A stretch of 64,000 nucleotides of DNA from Nostocaceae cyanobacterium (GTDB lineage Bacteria; Cyanobacteriota; Cyanobacteriia; Cyanobacteriales; Nostocaceae): contig JASJCY010000024.1 in the NCBI GenBank assembly GCA_030065825.1, forward strand, positions 1-64,000, given 5' to 3'. Below the pieces are notes generated by a model that saw only the letters and a program-made list of their open reading frames with translations, did not search any database and was not told where the DNA came from. This document shows positions 1-9,099 of this stretch, piece after piece. How positions within the stretch are numbered: the first letter of the stretch is position 1; every line of letters starts with the position of its first letter. The translations under genes were made by a program, and so were the position numbers.

Positions 1-13
1 AACCTATAAACAA

Positions 14-95
14 AGTCTGATAAATCAGACTGGGCAAAGTTTTCAGTACGTTTTAACGTACTTGGTGTATTGGTTCCTTGAAATTGATTTCAAGG
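14..95. repeat. Three perfect palindromes at about 31-bp spacing
   Basis: Three perfect inverted repeats follow each other: AGTCTGAT/ATCAGACT (14-31), AGTACGTT/AACGTACT (45-62) and CCTTGAAAT/ATTTCAAGG (76-95). Each has a 2-base centre. They start at 14, 45 and 76, so the spacing is constant although the arm sequences are unrelated. A longer, weaker stem (TGGGTTG at 96-102 with CAACCCA at 142-148) follows. This could be a structured RNA or a row of protein sites. I cannot name a family, and the left flank lies outside the window. Confidence 0.6.
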
Positions 96-431
96 TGGGT
101 TGTGAGGCTCAACGACATTGGTGCAAGTTATGAGTTGAAACCAACCCAGGTGCATTCCGGTGTGTGAATCAAAGTACAAATTCTTGATATTTTCGATTGG
201 GAACTGACAATTGTAGCGTCTACTTACTCCAAGCCACGACCTGTCTACGGTGTAGGGTGTAGAATACATTCATGTGGAATGGGCATCCCTGCCCGTCCGA
301 ATTCTACAAATTATGTTTGTATTGCATAAGCGTGAAATTCGCGATAAAAAATATCCCAAAAATTTTCTGGTGCAGACTTGCTGCACCCTAAGGAGACTTC
401 TCCTAGAGTATTCCAACGCCAGTAGGGGCAG

Positions 432-545
432 GGTTACCCTGCCCCTACAAGTTTACCCTGTCCCTACAAGTTTACCCTGTCCCTACAAGTTTACCCTGTC
501 CCTACAAGTTTACCCTGTCCCTACAAGTTTACCCTGTCCCTACTA
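432..545. repeat. 19-bp tandem repeat, six units
   Basis: Six head-to-tail copies of a 19-bp unit (consensus GTTTACCCTGTCCCTACAA) occupy 432-545; the first and last units differ slightly. This is the long tandemly repeated repetitive sequence type common between cyanobacterial genes. The reading frame across it is a by-product of the repeat. The flanks from 96 to 431 and 546 to 623 hold no gene I can support; the motif GGGCATCCCTGCCCGTCC at about 279 recurs near 4436. Confidence 0.85.
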
Positions 546-623
546 GGTTACTCTGCCCTTACTCAACGGGAGTAGAGAACCATACACTTCAGAATCCTAG
601 GTGTTTCTAACCGGGAGAAGATG

Positions 624-1697
624 TCAAACTGCACCACTATTTTTTTGGAATAGAATAACTAGCGTCTTCAAAATTAGTTTCAAATCATATAACAAACTCC
701 AGTTTTTTTGGTACTGCAAATCTAAACGAATTACATCCTCAAATTTACGTATAGTAGAGCGTCCATTCACTTGCCATTCTCCAGTCATACCTGGTTTAAC
801 ATCCAAACGTTGCCACTCAGGTACTTCATAACGTTCAACTTCATCAGGTGTAGGTGGTCTGGTGCCTACTAAACTCATTTCTCCTTTGAGGACATTCCAA
901 AATTGTGGTAGTTCATCTAGACTAGTTCGGCGCAAAAAATTGCCAATACCTGTAATCCGGGGATCATTATCAATCTTAAAAAACGCTCCTTGCACTTGGT
1001 TTTGTTGTTCTAGTTCGGCTTTCCTCGCTTCTGCATCCACATACATCGAGCGAAATTTCCAAATCTGAAAGCGCTTACCCATCCAACCACAACGGGTTTG
1101 ACTGAATAAAATTGGACCGGGATCGTCTAGGGTAATTGCTATGGCAATAGGGATCGACAAAATTGCTGTAATTACCAAACCAACCAGTGCCCCTACAATG
1201 TCTATAAACCTTTTCATCCAAGAACGTATAGAAGGATGGGTAGTCGGTAACTGTTCTTCTAGCTGACGAGGTTGTGGTGGTGGTGCATTAATGGCAGATT
1301 CAATGGGAAAAACCCCATCTAGTTCTGTAAGATTTAAAACTGCCATTACCTGAGAGGTAACATTACGCAGGATCAATTCAATTCCTTTTTCCTGAGTTAG
1401 TTTATAGTTACTGACCAAGGCACCTAAACCGCTACTATCCATAAAAGTAGTTTGGTTAAAATCAATGATAATTTGCCCAGGAGGTGTAATCACCTCCATT
1501 AGTTCTTGACAGGTTTGCTTAAAAGCTACAGCCTCCAGTACGCTTAAACGCGAAGGCACCTGCACTAAAGCCGATTCGTTAAGGAACGTAACCGGAAAAT
1601 TTACCTGTTGGGGTTGGCTGGTCATGAAACTTTGCACTTGTATTGCTGTTTTAATTTCATCTGCCAAACGTAATTGTTTACTAGCAAATGACTTCAC
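624..1697 (-). CDS. STAS domain fused to polyprenyl-phosphate sugar transferase
   Basis: Residues 36-130 form a STAS (anti-sigma antagonist) domain with the DSSG phosphoserine-site motif at 87-90. Residues 157-350 form a bacterial sugar transferase: a membrane helix at about 163-188, then KFRSM (214-218), DELPQ (261-265) and SLVGTRP (275-281). Such transferases attach the first sugar phosphate to undecaprenyl phosphate in exopolysaccharide assembly at the inner membrane. The fused STAS domain suggests control by a kinase/phosphatase partner-switch (inference). The longest frame starts at a GTG at 1697; an ATG at residue 25 is an alternative. It is transcribed divergently from queE. Confidence 0.85.
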   Translation of the reverse strand: MKSFASKQLRLADEIKTAIQVQSFMTSQPQQVNFPVTFLNESALVQVPSRLSVLEAVAFKQTCQELMEVITPPGQIIIDFNQTTFMDSSGLGALVSNYKLTQEKGIELILRNVTSQVMAVLNLTELDGVFPIESAINAPPPQPRQLEEQLPTTHPSIRSWMKRFIDIVGALVGLVITAILSIPIAIAITLDDPGPILFSQTRCGWMGKRFQIWKFRSMYVDAEARKAELEQQNQVQGAFFKIDNDPRITGIGNFLRRTSLDELPQFWNVLKGEMSLVGTRPPTPDEVERYEVPEWQRLDVKPGMTGEWQVNGRSTIRKFEDVIRLDLQYQKNWSLLYDLKLILKTLVILFQKNSGAV

Positions 1698-1969
1698 CTC
1701 ATATTGAGGAGCTAGAACTAGTCGCTAGTACCGCTGCGCGGGAGTAATGCATTCACGCATAAGAGCGGAATTTCCGCTGACGCGTCTACAAAAGTAATGT
1801 GTTTCCTCGCTTTGACCTTTTGTAAATAGCCTGCTTATTTCTGCCGAACTGTACTAGTTACTTGAGTTGAGATTGTCAATCGCCAGGGACGATTCACAAT
1901 ATATAAAGAAGACAAAAAAACTCTTGTTGTTGTGCCAAGGTGGCGCATAGGCGTTGCTATTATCCAAAA

Positions 1970-2773
1970 ATGAGTGTGAAAAATAATACTGAAATTAAAA
2001 ATGCACGCTTGATTGAAATATTTTCCGCTATTCAGGGAGAAGGACTAAATGTAGGAACACGTCAAATATTTATTCGCTTTGCTCTGTGTGACTTGCGCTG
2101 CCATTTTTGCGATAGCGCTCACACTTGGAGTGTACCTACCAGTTGCCGGGTAGAGCAAACTCCTGGATTACGTGACTTTGAAATACACCCTAATCCCGTC
2201 TCTCTACCTGTGTTACTAAAATGGGTCCAGCGACAAAATGCACCTCTGATACACGATAGCATTAGCCTCACAGGAGGAGAACCACTTCTTCATGCTAGCT
2301 TTTTAGTAGAATTCCTACCCCAAGTACGTTCTGCCACCGGATTACCTATTTACCTGGAAACTGGCGGACATCGCCCAGAACAACTAGACATGATTCTGCC
2401 CTATCTAGATTCTGTGGGTATGGATTTAAAACTACCAAGTGTCAGTGGCGAAAGTCGTTGGCAAGAACACGCAAACTTCCTTCAACTTTGTAAAAAAGCA
2501 CAATTAGAGGTATTTGTCAAGATAATTGTTTCTCAAAATACAGACCCTACTGAGTTAAAACACTCAGGTGAATTGGTAGCAGAGGTTAGTCCTGATATAC
2601 CCATATTTTTACAACCTGTGACCCCTCTAGAATCCTCTGTTGCGCTGTCTACCCAAATGCCCATGCTTGCACCCGAGCCTGCTCAAGTGTTAAAGTGGCA
2701 ATCTTTGATGAAGAAATTTGTCAACCAAGTACGGGTGGTGCCTCAGACCCATAAAATGTTAAATCAATTGTGA
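1970..2773 (+). CDS. queE: 7-carboxy-7-deazaguanine synthase QueE (radical SAM)
   Basis: A radical SAM enzyme of queuosine/7-deazaguanine synthesis that converts 6-carboxytetrahydropterin to 7-carboxy-7-deazaguanine. The N-terminus has the family's EIFSAIQGEG motif (residues 16-25 from the ATG) and the CX3CX2C cluster-binding motif at C40, C44 and C47. SLTGGEPLL supplies the glycine-rich SAM-binding motif. A GTG at 1940 is in frame, but the ATG at 1970 matches the family start better. The length of about 267 residues fits the longer QueE type. The gene stands alone, as expected for a chromosomal housekeeping gene. Confidence 0.9.
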   Translation: MSVKNNTEIKNARLIEIFSAIQGEGLNVGTRQIFIRFALCDLRCHFCDSAHTWSVPTSCRVEQTPGLRDFEIHPNPVSLPVLLKWVQRQNAPLIHDSISLTGGEPLLHASFLVEFLPQVRSATGLPIYLETGGHRPEQLDMILPYLDSVGMDLKLPSVSGESRWQEHANFLQLCKKAQLEVFVKIIVSQNTDPTELKHSGELVAEVSPDIPIFLQPVTPLESSVALSTQMPMLAPEPAQVLKWQSLMKKFVNQVRVVPQTHKMLNQL

Positions 2774-2850
2774 TTGGGGTAGGGTAAAGGGTGAAGGTTA
2801 ATGATTTCACTATTACCCATTACCTATTACCCATTACCGACCCTCATGGT

Positions 2851-3495
2851 TTAATATCCAGGCTCATTCATAGTCCGGGATTTTGCTTTTGCTTTATTAG
2901 CACTGCGTTTGAGGGCAGAAAGTCGAGCTTCGTATTTTGAACGCTGACGCTTACTAGCAGTTTTATCAATTAAAGTTTTTAGGGCACTACCCAAACTCTT
3001 ATAGGCATTGGGAAGGCTATAACCAAAACGTTGTGCTAAAGCGATGGCTTTTTCGTCAGCTTCTATTAATTCTTTAACTTGCTTCTCGCCATTATTTTTT
3101 TGATATAGTCGCCAGCCGGAAACGCCACATAAAGCCAAAGCGAGTAAGAGTAACAGTCCATCCTGTACCCATAACTCCCCTACAGCACCGCCTAAACCGA
3201 TTGCTAGAGCCGCCATTTCCCAACCATCTTTGGGGATGGTATCATTTTGAATGCGGGCGACTTCATGCCAGAACAGCAGATTTCGCTGATCCATCGCCAG
3301 GTCATCCCATTTTACCAAGTCAATTTGGATTTCTACCTGGTCTTTGCCAATTTCTTCACAGCGGATTAGGGGTGGATTGACTTCAGTGGTGCCTTCAACA
3401 TTTACCCAGCTTTGTAATTCTGGCGGTAGTAATCCTTTTAACCGCCGGAGTTCACTCATTTCCGCTTTGGCTGAGGAGGTTGCATAGGAAGTCAT
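2851..3495 (-). CDS. DUF3318 cyanobacterial membrane protein
   Basis: A conserved cyanobacterial protein of unknown function, recognised from its overall pattern: a soluble N-terminal part with a LFWHEVARIQND segment, a hydrophobic double helix at about residues 93-130, and a basic, Ala/Lys-rich C-terminus. The frame opens at a TTG (3504), but the ATG three codons in is the more credible start. It lies next to a YbjN-like gene in the same direction with a 77-bp gap, so the two may be co-transcribed. No catalytic motif is visible. Confidence 0.75.
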   Translation of the reverse strand: MTSYATSSAKAEMSELRRLKGLLPPELQSWVNVEGTTEVNPPLIRCEEIGKDQVEIQIDLVKWDDLAMDQRNLLFWHEVARIQNDTIPKDGWEMAALAIGLGGAVGELWVQDGLLLLLALALCGVSGWRLYQKNNGEKQVKELIEADEKAIALAQRFGYSLPNAYKSLGSALKTLIDKTASKRQRSKYEARLSALKRSANKAKAKSRTMNEPGY

Positions 3496-3572
3496 AATAT
3501 CCAAACCTAGAAAACTTCAGTATATAGTGAGAGTATCACTTTGGAGTATAGCTATTTCCGTGCCAATTCGGC

Positions 3573-4130
3573 TTACTCACTAGAAAAACTTCCCCGCTTT
3601 TTCCGTGCTTCCATTGCTTTCTCTAATAGTTCTAATAAACCGGGTGCTTGTTCCTGAATGCTAAGTAAAAGCCGTTCTCCTAGGTCTACATTTCCAGGAT
3701 CTTCACCTGTTTCCATCACCTGTTGCAGACGAGGTATGGCTATACTATCTACTATCTCTACTAAGGCACTTAGACAACGGTTAAATTGTTTTTCTGTGAG
3801 GGTGGAGTCTTCTAAGGGAAATTCAATAATGGCACGGATTTCACCATCAGAAGGGTCATACTCCCATTGCAGCATTTTGGTTTCCCAGGAAATCGCCAGC
3901 ATCGTTTGCAGGATTGCAGCCTTGTAAGGATGCTCCTTAACATCTTCCAGCACTTGGGGTGCAAATAACCGGAAAAATTTTCCATCTTCATCCAATTGGA
4001 CTACAATCAGAAAATCTTCGAGGTGATCGGCTTCCACCCCTGTAATAATACGGTCTGCTTCCTCATCAAAACGGTACTCCCAACCCAGGTTATCTAAGTA
4101 CCTGGAGATTTGTTGCAGATTTGCTGCCAT
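3573..4130 (-). CDS. YbjN-like (type III chaperone-fold) protein
   Basis: A 185-residue acidic soluble protein. The pattern of an N-terminal helix (LQQISRYLDNLGWEYRF), alternating beta strands and C-terminal helices resembles the YbjN/T3SS-chaperone-like fold common in cyanobacteria. It has no signal peptide or membrane segment. The C-terminus ends in a charged KKRG tail. Function unknown; members are usually thought to bind partner proteins. It lies upstream of the DUF3318 gene on the same strand. The assignment rests on pattern recognition only. Confidence 0.6.
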   Translation of the reverse strand: MAANLQQISRYLDNLGWEYRFDEEADRIITGVEADHLEDFLIVVQLDEDGKFFRLFAPQVLEDVKEHPYKAAILQTMLAISWETKMLQWEYDPSDGEIRAIIEFPLEDSTLTEKQFNRCLSALVEIVDSIAIPRLQQVMETGEDPGNVDLGERLLLSIQEQAPGLLELLEKAMEARKKRGSFSSE

Positions 4131-4349
4131 ACATGCCTCATCAAAAACGGTGGAGCGGGTTTTCTCATACCTAGTGTAGCGTGTTCGGGGTATCAGTATG
4201 GAACGCCTTCACACCAAGTCTTGCTCCCAAAGAGAATATCGCCAACTTTTGTCTATTGATTATTTGTTAAATCAATCACAAGTTAGGAATATGGGTCAAC
4301 TGAAGGAAGAGGGTTTGAGCACAAGAGGGTTTGAGCGGTTTTATGTTTG

Positions 4350-5011
4350 TCAGAAGTTTGGAGTGCTCCCAAACTCATAAAGTCGTAAACGACGGGGCTT
4401 TTGTATCCATAATCCATTAATTAACAGTGGGATGGGCATCCCTGCCCGTCCTAATTTCACCAATTGACTTTGTCTGGTAATGGCGATCGTTCCTTTATGA
4501 ATGCGATCGTAGATCCAATGGGGTGGAAGTTCCAAAGCCTTGGCAACTTGGGGAATTGTGAGATAACCCGGAATCCTACGGGGATGGGATTGACTGCGAT
4601 TTTGAAAAATGTGATGTTTGAGCCGGATAGTTTTGACCGTACTGGGTAACAGAGTTTGGCGTAGCGGTGAACGATGACCTTGTGCTGTTAATTGTTGAGT
4701 AATGGCTTGGTCGTCAAGTCCTTGTTTGCTCAAAGTAATAACCTGAGTTTCCAATTCCTTGGCATTAGTCAGTTCAGCGAGGGAACCAACTGGAATTGGT
4801 AGATCGACAGTGGTGGTGTCACCACCTTTCCAAATAATCCGAGTACGGACTGTGTCACGGACAACACGATGAATGACAATGACAAGGCATCAAAAAATGC
4901 TTGCACAACGTATGCATCAATTGCATCTCCTGGAATATGCTGGCAGACAGGAACACCATACTGCTGCCGTAGATAGTTACAAATGTAACGGGTCCCACCT
5001 TTATTGGGTAG
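4350..5011 (-). pseudogene. Serine-type recombinase relic (frameshifted, 5' truncated)
   Basis: The track opens as GGTRYICNYLRQQYGVPVCQ (from about 5008) and continues with DAYVVQAFFDALS, the zinc-ribbon/linker region of cyanobacterial large serine recombinases. A frameshift near 4883 moves to another frame carrying IIWKGGDTTT, PIPVGSLAEL and a C-terminal helix-turn-helix region ending in YEFGSTPNF. The N-terminal resolvase catalytic domain with its serine is missing, so it cannot act as a recombinase. It partly overlaps a small DUF5372-like gene on the same strand. Together they are the scar of a lost recombinase module. Confidence 0.75.
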
Positions 5012-5243
5012 CTACAGTGACTAATTCGGTCACACTTTTCAATGTGAGCTTTGTGCTTATATATTGCTGAGGTAGAGATAGTTGGGTTGCCGATAGGGGT
5101 ATGCGTAAGCGCATATGACCCTGGTAAGCCACAACTGCATAGCCACCACCACTTGGCGGAGTTGATATGGATATCACTGCAAACCGCCGTCCAAATAGTG
5201 GGTGCATTACATCAGTAACTTCGATTAGATAGGAGTTACGCAC
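5001..5243 (-). CDS. Small DUF5372-like protein, recombinase companion
   Basis: An 80-residue protein whose N-terminal part (HPLFGRRFAVISI, then a short loop and a LRIPLSATQL ending) resembles the small proteins encoded beside transposon recombinases (DUF5372/Y4bD-like). It ends 11 bp inside the recombinase relic on the same strand, the arrangement expected of a shared module. The last 26 residues look like read-through into unrelated sequence, so the C-terminus may be altered. The family name comes from memory of the motif and is unverified. Confidence 0.45.
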   Translation of the reverse strand: MRNSYLIEVTDVMHPLFGRRFAVISISTPPSGGGYAVVAYQGHMRLRIPLSATQLSLPQQYISTKLTLKSVTELVTVATQ

Positions 5244-5391
5244 TGTACAAATTAGCCATAATATGTATCAGGCAATTCAGTTGTTTCACGCGTTTTGCAT
5301 AACCCTAATTCACTCGCTTTTTTTGCTGTGTTAGGAAATGGCTGAAATAACTAAATCTCGTATAGTACTTATGTACAATGCGTAAGTCCTA

Positions 5392-5896
5392 GCTAGTTTA
5401 GAGTCGAAAGGGTTTTGTTTCTACAAATCTACAAATGGTATTAAAAGGCACTTAGGTGTCGATACTTTGGGGTTTCCTTTCTTTACTCACTGCACTAAAG
5501 CTTCGGTGTCCGACGATCAGGGATTAATGGAGATGTTGTCAGATAATATTGATTACTTTAAATTTAAACCTGTCAATATTCCCAAAATTACTATCCTTCT
5601 TGACAACGGATATCATCCTGAAAAATTGGAGGAAGAGTTGAAAAAAGTTTATCCCCAGATAATGACCAAGATTAGATTTAAGCTATCACCCAAACCATCC
5701 AAAACCCAAAAAGAATAATGTTGGAAAAACAGGTTTTGTTCCAGTCAAAGCAAGGTGGGTTATTGAAAGAACCAATTCTTGGATGGAGAGATGTAAAAGT
5801 TTGGTCAAGAACTTTGAAAGAACTCTTGATAATTCTACCACCAAGATTAATCTTTGTTTTGTCTGACTGATGCTCAAAAGACTGGCAACTGGCTAG
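5392..5896 (+). pseudogene. Transposase remnant (IS5-like), frameshifted
   Basis: The frame begins with FYKSTNGIKRHLGVDTLG, then DDQGL and ILLDNGYHPEKLEEEL, the middle of an IS5-type DDE transposase. A one-base shift near 5717 moves the C-terminal part (KARWVIERTNSWMERC, containing the catalytic E region, then NFERTLDNSTTKIN) to another frame, and a second shift at 5867 carries the final LMLKRLATG. The N-terminal half is absent and I found no terminal repeats. The copy is dead. It probably truncated the 5' end of the gene that follows. Confidence 0.8.
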
Positions 5897-5910
5897 ATAG
5901 ATCCCAAATG

Positions 5911-6264
5911 GGTTCTATACTTGTCACCTCTTCCACCGCAAAACGAACTTGGTATGACGGAGGGACTTTGTACCAAGCTATTTACTTAGGGGTTAACGGT
6001 GGAAAATATGCGGAAGGAGAAGAGGTAAAGCTGGTGTTGTCACGTTATAAAATACATCGTTTTACCAAGCTTTCAGAAGCAGATTATTTTAACTACAGAG
6101 TCTCATATACCCCTCAGCGTTACTTTGATTCAGTAAGAATACAAATATGGGAATATGGCGAGACTACTACAACAGACTTAAGCGATGAATTAAACTCAAT
6201 TAAGACAACCCTAAATAGAATAGAGAAGAAAGTAGATGATATTTCACGGTTTGGGAATTTATGA
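5911..6264 (+). CDS. Uncharacterised protein with C-terminal coiled coil (first of a four-gene set)
   Basis: I do not recognise this 117-residue protein. It has a beta-rich N-terminal part (YLGVNGGKYAEGEEVKLVLS) and ends in a short coiled coil (LNSIKTTLNRIEKKVDDI). The ATG at 5911 lies just after the transposase remnant, so the true N-terminus may have been lost. Its stop overlaps the next start (ATGA), so translation is coupled to the downstream gene. The compact collinear set of four genes and the nearby att-like region suggest a prophage remnant (inference). Confidence 0.45.
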   Translation, partial: GSILVTSSTAKRTWYDGGTLYQAIYLGVNGGKYAEGEEVKLVLSRYKIHRFTKLSEADYFNYRVSYTPQRYFDSVRIQIWEYGETTTTDLSDELNSIKTTLNRIEKKVDDISRFGNL

Positions 6265-6977
6265 CTTGGATATTTCTTGGTAGAACAAGACTAGAACCTG
6301 AATGGGTTTTATTTCCAGAAGTTGACGCTGAGATATTTCAAGTTACCCACGTAGTTAGTCAAAATCCAGAAGAAAATTATCTGAAAGCTGTTATAGCTGT
6401 TGGAATATTTGAAGATGTTTTTAAACCTCTTGATTCACAGCTGTTAAGTTATAGTCGTACTCCTACCCTTGTTTCTCTTCCTTTTCCTAAAGAGCTAGCT
6501 ATTCCTAGAATAGGGATAAAAAGACTAGATAGCTCTTCTGTTAACTGGAACGTAATTGTTGAATCGAGGCAAGGGGTAATAGCTCAAAGTAGCATAGTCA
6601 ACGAGGTCGTCAAGGCAATTACGCCATTGTTTGAAATGTCAAGTAGCCATAATGCCAGTCTTCGATACAATCTCTATCCCAGGGCAAAAGAGGTTATCTG
6701 TGAGAAAAATTCTCCTGTTCTTTTGCAGCCTCAGAATGAGAAAAGATGCTTGTGGACTATTGACAATCATAACAAGGCAGAAATAATACTCGCAACACAG
6801 CTTTATTTAGATCCAGAAACTTCTGACAAGCTTTTGAAAAATCATTTTATGGTAGTTAATAGCAAGAAATATTATGAAATGCCAGTAATTCAAAACTCTA
6901 TTTATACTGGAGACATTTTTGGACTTGCTGGGTTTGATGGGAAAGTAACTGTTGTTGAATGGGAGAAAACAGAGTAA
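6261..6977 (+). CDS. Uncharacterised 238-residue protein (prophage-like set)
   Basis: No family recognised. It is a soluble protein without signal peptide or membrane helix, rich in beta-prone segments. It overlaps the preceding gene by four bases and is followed 7 bp later by the next, so the three are probably one transcript. The even codon use and lack of interruptions suggest it was functional recently. A structural or accessory role in a phage-like particle is possible, but only the context supports this. Confidence 0.5.
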   Translation: MTWIFLGRTRLEPEWVLFPEVDAEIFQVTHVVSQNPEENYLKAVIAVGIFEDVFKPLDSQLLSYSRTPTLVSLPFPKELAIPRIGIKRLDSSSVNWNVIVESRQGVIAQSSIVNEVVKAITPLFEMSSSHNASLRYNLYPRAKEVICEKNSPVLLQPQNEKRCLWTIDNHNKAEIILATQLYLDPETSDKLLKNHFMVVNSKKYYEMPVIQNSIYTGDIFGLAGFDGKVTVVEWEKTE

Positions 6978-6984
6978 TTTAATT

Positions 6985-7482
6985 ATGCCAATTTATGATT
7001 CTTTCTCTCACAGTAAAAGTCATGATGTTGACAATTCTGAAATAGCTGATTTTATTGAAGAAAGAATTAAGTTTTACCAAAAGCAGATGCAGGTAACGGT
7101 AAAACAATCTTTTTTGAGGCGATGGCAGGCATTAATCTTTTCTTCAAAAGAAAGAGCTATGTTTTCTGTTCTTTCAGAAAAAGACGCCAACTTGGGTATT
7201 TTTGGTAATGATATTTGTGCTTTGTACTTAGGTGTGGCAGATGACATTTTGAGCCTAGAAGAGTTAGAACAGAAACAGGGGTTTGAAGGTATTAATATTG
7301 CTGAGTGGGTGATGGTGTCTAGTCCAGACCGCCCAAAGACGGCTCAATACTTACAAGCTTTTTCTAAGTATGGATTAAAGCCTTATGGACAAATGATTTG
7401 GAATTCTTACCAAGGCAGAATTGCTAATTGTTTTATCCTTAATTCTGATTTCACGAGACATTTCGCCGAAGGAGAAAAATAA
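6985..7482 (+). CDS. Uncharacterised 165-residue protein (prophage-like set)
   Basis: The open frame starts at 6952, but the ATG at 6985, after the stop of the preceding gene, is the likely start (MPIYDSFSHS). It has a basic amphipathic middle (IEERIKFYQKQMQVTVKQSFLRR) and a mixed alpha/beta C-terminus. There are no membrane segments and I recognise no family. The stop TAA is followed directly by the ATG of the next gene. Confidence 0.5.
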   Translation: MPIYDSFSHSKSHDVDNSEIADFIEERIKFYQKQMQVTVKQSFLRRWQALIFSSKERAMFSVLSEKDANLGIFGNDICALYLGVADDILSLEELEQKQGFEGINIAEWVMVSSPDRPKTAQYLQAFSKYGLKPYGQMIWNSYQGRIANCFILNSDFTRHFAEGEK

Positions 7483-8589
7483 ATGCCCGTTGAAGTATTA
7501 CAAGATAATAACGAACAAGAAAACCCAACACCTAGAATTAAGCCAGAAACAATTAGTCAAAATCAACGCTGGATATTAGGTGCAAAAGCTGAGCATTTTG
7601 ATGTTCAAGTAGTACCTTTAAATGACACTACTACCTTTGCATAAATACCAGAAGGCGGCTTCTTTAGTGATATTAGAGAAGACGGTCTAAACCGCGTTGG
7701 GCGTAAAATTAACGGTCGGCGCAAGTATCTTTCTTCTGATGATGAAATTAAAGCTTACGTTACAGATGAAGTTGCAAAACTTCATCCTGTAGTTGTTAAA
7801 TCAGGTAATCCTGTTTTACCATCTGCCACCAACGAAAAACCTTTATTTGAAGGTCGGCGAATAATATTTTTATTAAGTGGAAATGTTAGTGGTCAAGAAG
7901 TTGAATCAGGTGCTATTGCCACTGTTAAGCGAAACATTCCTGTTGGTGAAACTTTAACTTGGAACGACCTAGAATACAATGGTGTTTCTATTGAAGTAAC
8001 TCCAGTAACTCTGGGTAGTGTTGTTCGTCGTGATGGTAGTGCAAGTTCAACTGACGGTGTAACAGAAAAAGCAGTAGCAGAGGCTTTAAATGCTTCTGAG
8101 TCTGCTATTGGGGAAGTAGTCTCTGAAATTGACGATAGACTTTCTAGACGTGTTAATTCTGTAGAAAATAATTTGGGTTCCTTTCGTGTAACCCAAAATG
8201 AACATTCAGGATTACTTCAATCTCACACTAGCCAAATACAAGATATTTTTCAACAGGTTGAAGAGCAATCAGAAATAGATCAGAATCATGCTTTTCGATT
8301 GCGAAACCTAGAACAAAGACCACAATGGATAGAAGAATGGGTAACAATAGAAGGAGTCACTGATAGAATTTTTAGCAGAACATTGGTTCATGGCTATATT
8401 GAAACTCCTATTGTTACTTGGTTTATGTTGATGGGAGATAAGTACGTAGAAATTAACAAGCAAGACTCCCAGTGTAACAATGTTGGTAATCAGACAGTTA
8501 TTACTTGTGCTTTTGCAGGGAACCCCACAAACGGACAATTTCGTCTAAGCGTGCAAGGGCTAGCGCTTCCTACAACACAAACAGAGTAA
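7483..8589 (+). pseudogene. Large collinear gene with in-frame TAA at codon 54
   Basis: Starting at the ATG at 7483, the frame reads on to a stop at 8589 (368 codons) but is broken once by TAA at 7642-7644, between TTFA and IPEGGFFSD. The sequence after the stop keeps the same frame with no further lesion. It encodes an REDGLNRVGRKINGRRK segment, a beta-rich domain, a coiled coil (about residues 205-270) and a beta-rich C-terminus ending near LPTTQTE. It is long, coiled-coil-containing and followed by a terminator, which would fit a phage tail or fibre protein (inference). Either a single-base pseudogene or a read-through gene. Confidence 0.55.
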
Positions 8590-8630
8590 GTTTACTTTGT
8601 TCAAGATGTCTTAATCCGCTTTTAATTCTT

Positions 8631-8654
8631 AACCTGTTCTCGCAGGTTTTTTTT
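8631..8654 (+). terminator. Rho-independent terminator
   Basis: AACCTG (8631-8636) pairs with CAGGTT (8643-8648) across a six-base loop and is followed by a run of T. It lies 42 bp after the stop of the fourth collinear gene and just before a small membrane protein gene, so it should end the transcript from 5.9 kb. Confidence 0.75.
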
Positions 8655-8657
8655 ATT

Positions 8658-8942
8658 ATGAATAATTTCTTTGATGCTAATTCTTTAATCGCGCTTTGTG
8701 CTTTAGTATTAACAATAATTACCACTTTAAGTGGTGCTATTCTATGGTACGTAAACACTGAAAAGAAAAAATATGCAGCAGAAAGAGATTTTAAGCATCT
8801 CCGACGCAATATTGAACAGTTGGCGGAGAATGTTAACTTTCAAACCGGGGAACTAGATAAAAACTTCGAGGAGTTGTCAAGGGACATCTTAGAAATCAAA
8901 ATTAAGTTGGGACTGCACGATTATCGTGAACGTCCAAAATAA
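8658..8942 (+). CDS. Small membrane-anchored coiled-coil protein
   Basis: The longer frame begins at 8505, but the ATG at 8658 after the terminator gives a sensible 94-residue protein. It has one N-terminal membrane helix (residues 10-33, ALCALVLTIITTLSGAILWY) followed by a basic stretch and a coiled coil to the end. A single anchor plus coiled coil is common among small phage holin/spanin-like or accessory proteins, but I recognise no family. It is the last gene before the att-like region. Confidence 0.5.
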   Translation: MNNFFDANSLIALCALVLTIITTLSGAILWYVNTEKKKYAAERDFKHLRRNIEQLAENVNFQTGELDKNFEELSRDILEIKIKLGLHDYRERPK

Positions 8943-9005
8943 TGGTGTAATTTTGGTGTAAACGTGATTAGTTAAACTTATAACTGGAGGGAGTTTTAGT
9001 TTCAA

Positions 9006-9038
9006 ATTAGGCTTAGATTAGGCTTGGATTAGGCTTGA
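9006..9038. repeat. Three 11-bp direct repeats (ATTAGGCTTRG)
   Basis: ATTAGGCTTAG, ATTAGGCTTGG and ATTAGGCTTGA follow each other without gap. An 11-bp period places the copies on one face of the helix, as expected for integrase or excisionase arm sites. They lie 60 bp from the tRNA fragment. Confidence 0.75.
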
Positions 9039-9099
9039 ATTAAAATCAGCCCTTAGCAACAGAAGAGATATTATAGCTAAAAGCCTTGTGGTAACTGAA

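Noticed and set aside
274-546. 90-codon frame
   Set aside because: Its C-terminal half is the 19-bp tandem repeat; no recognised protein content.
601-1068. Plus-strand frames across the sugar transferase
   Set aside because: Antisense shadows of the gene on the minus strand.
4198-4380. 60-codon frame
   Set aside because: No recognisable content, overlaps the recombinase relic end.
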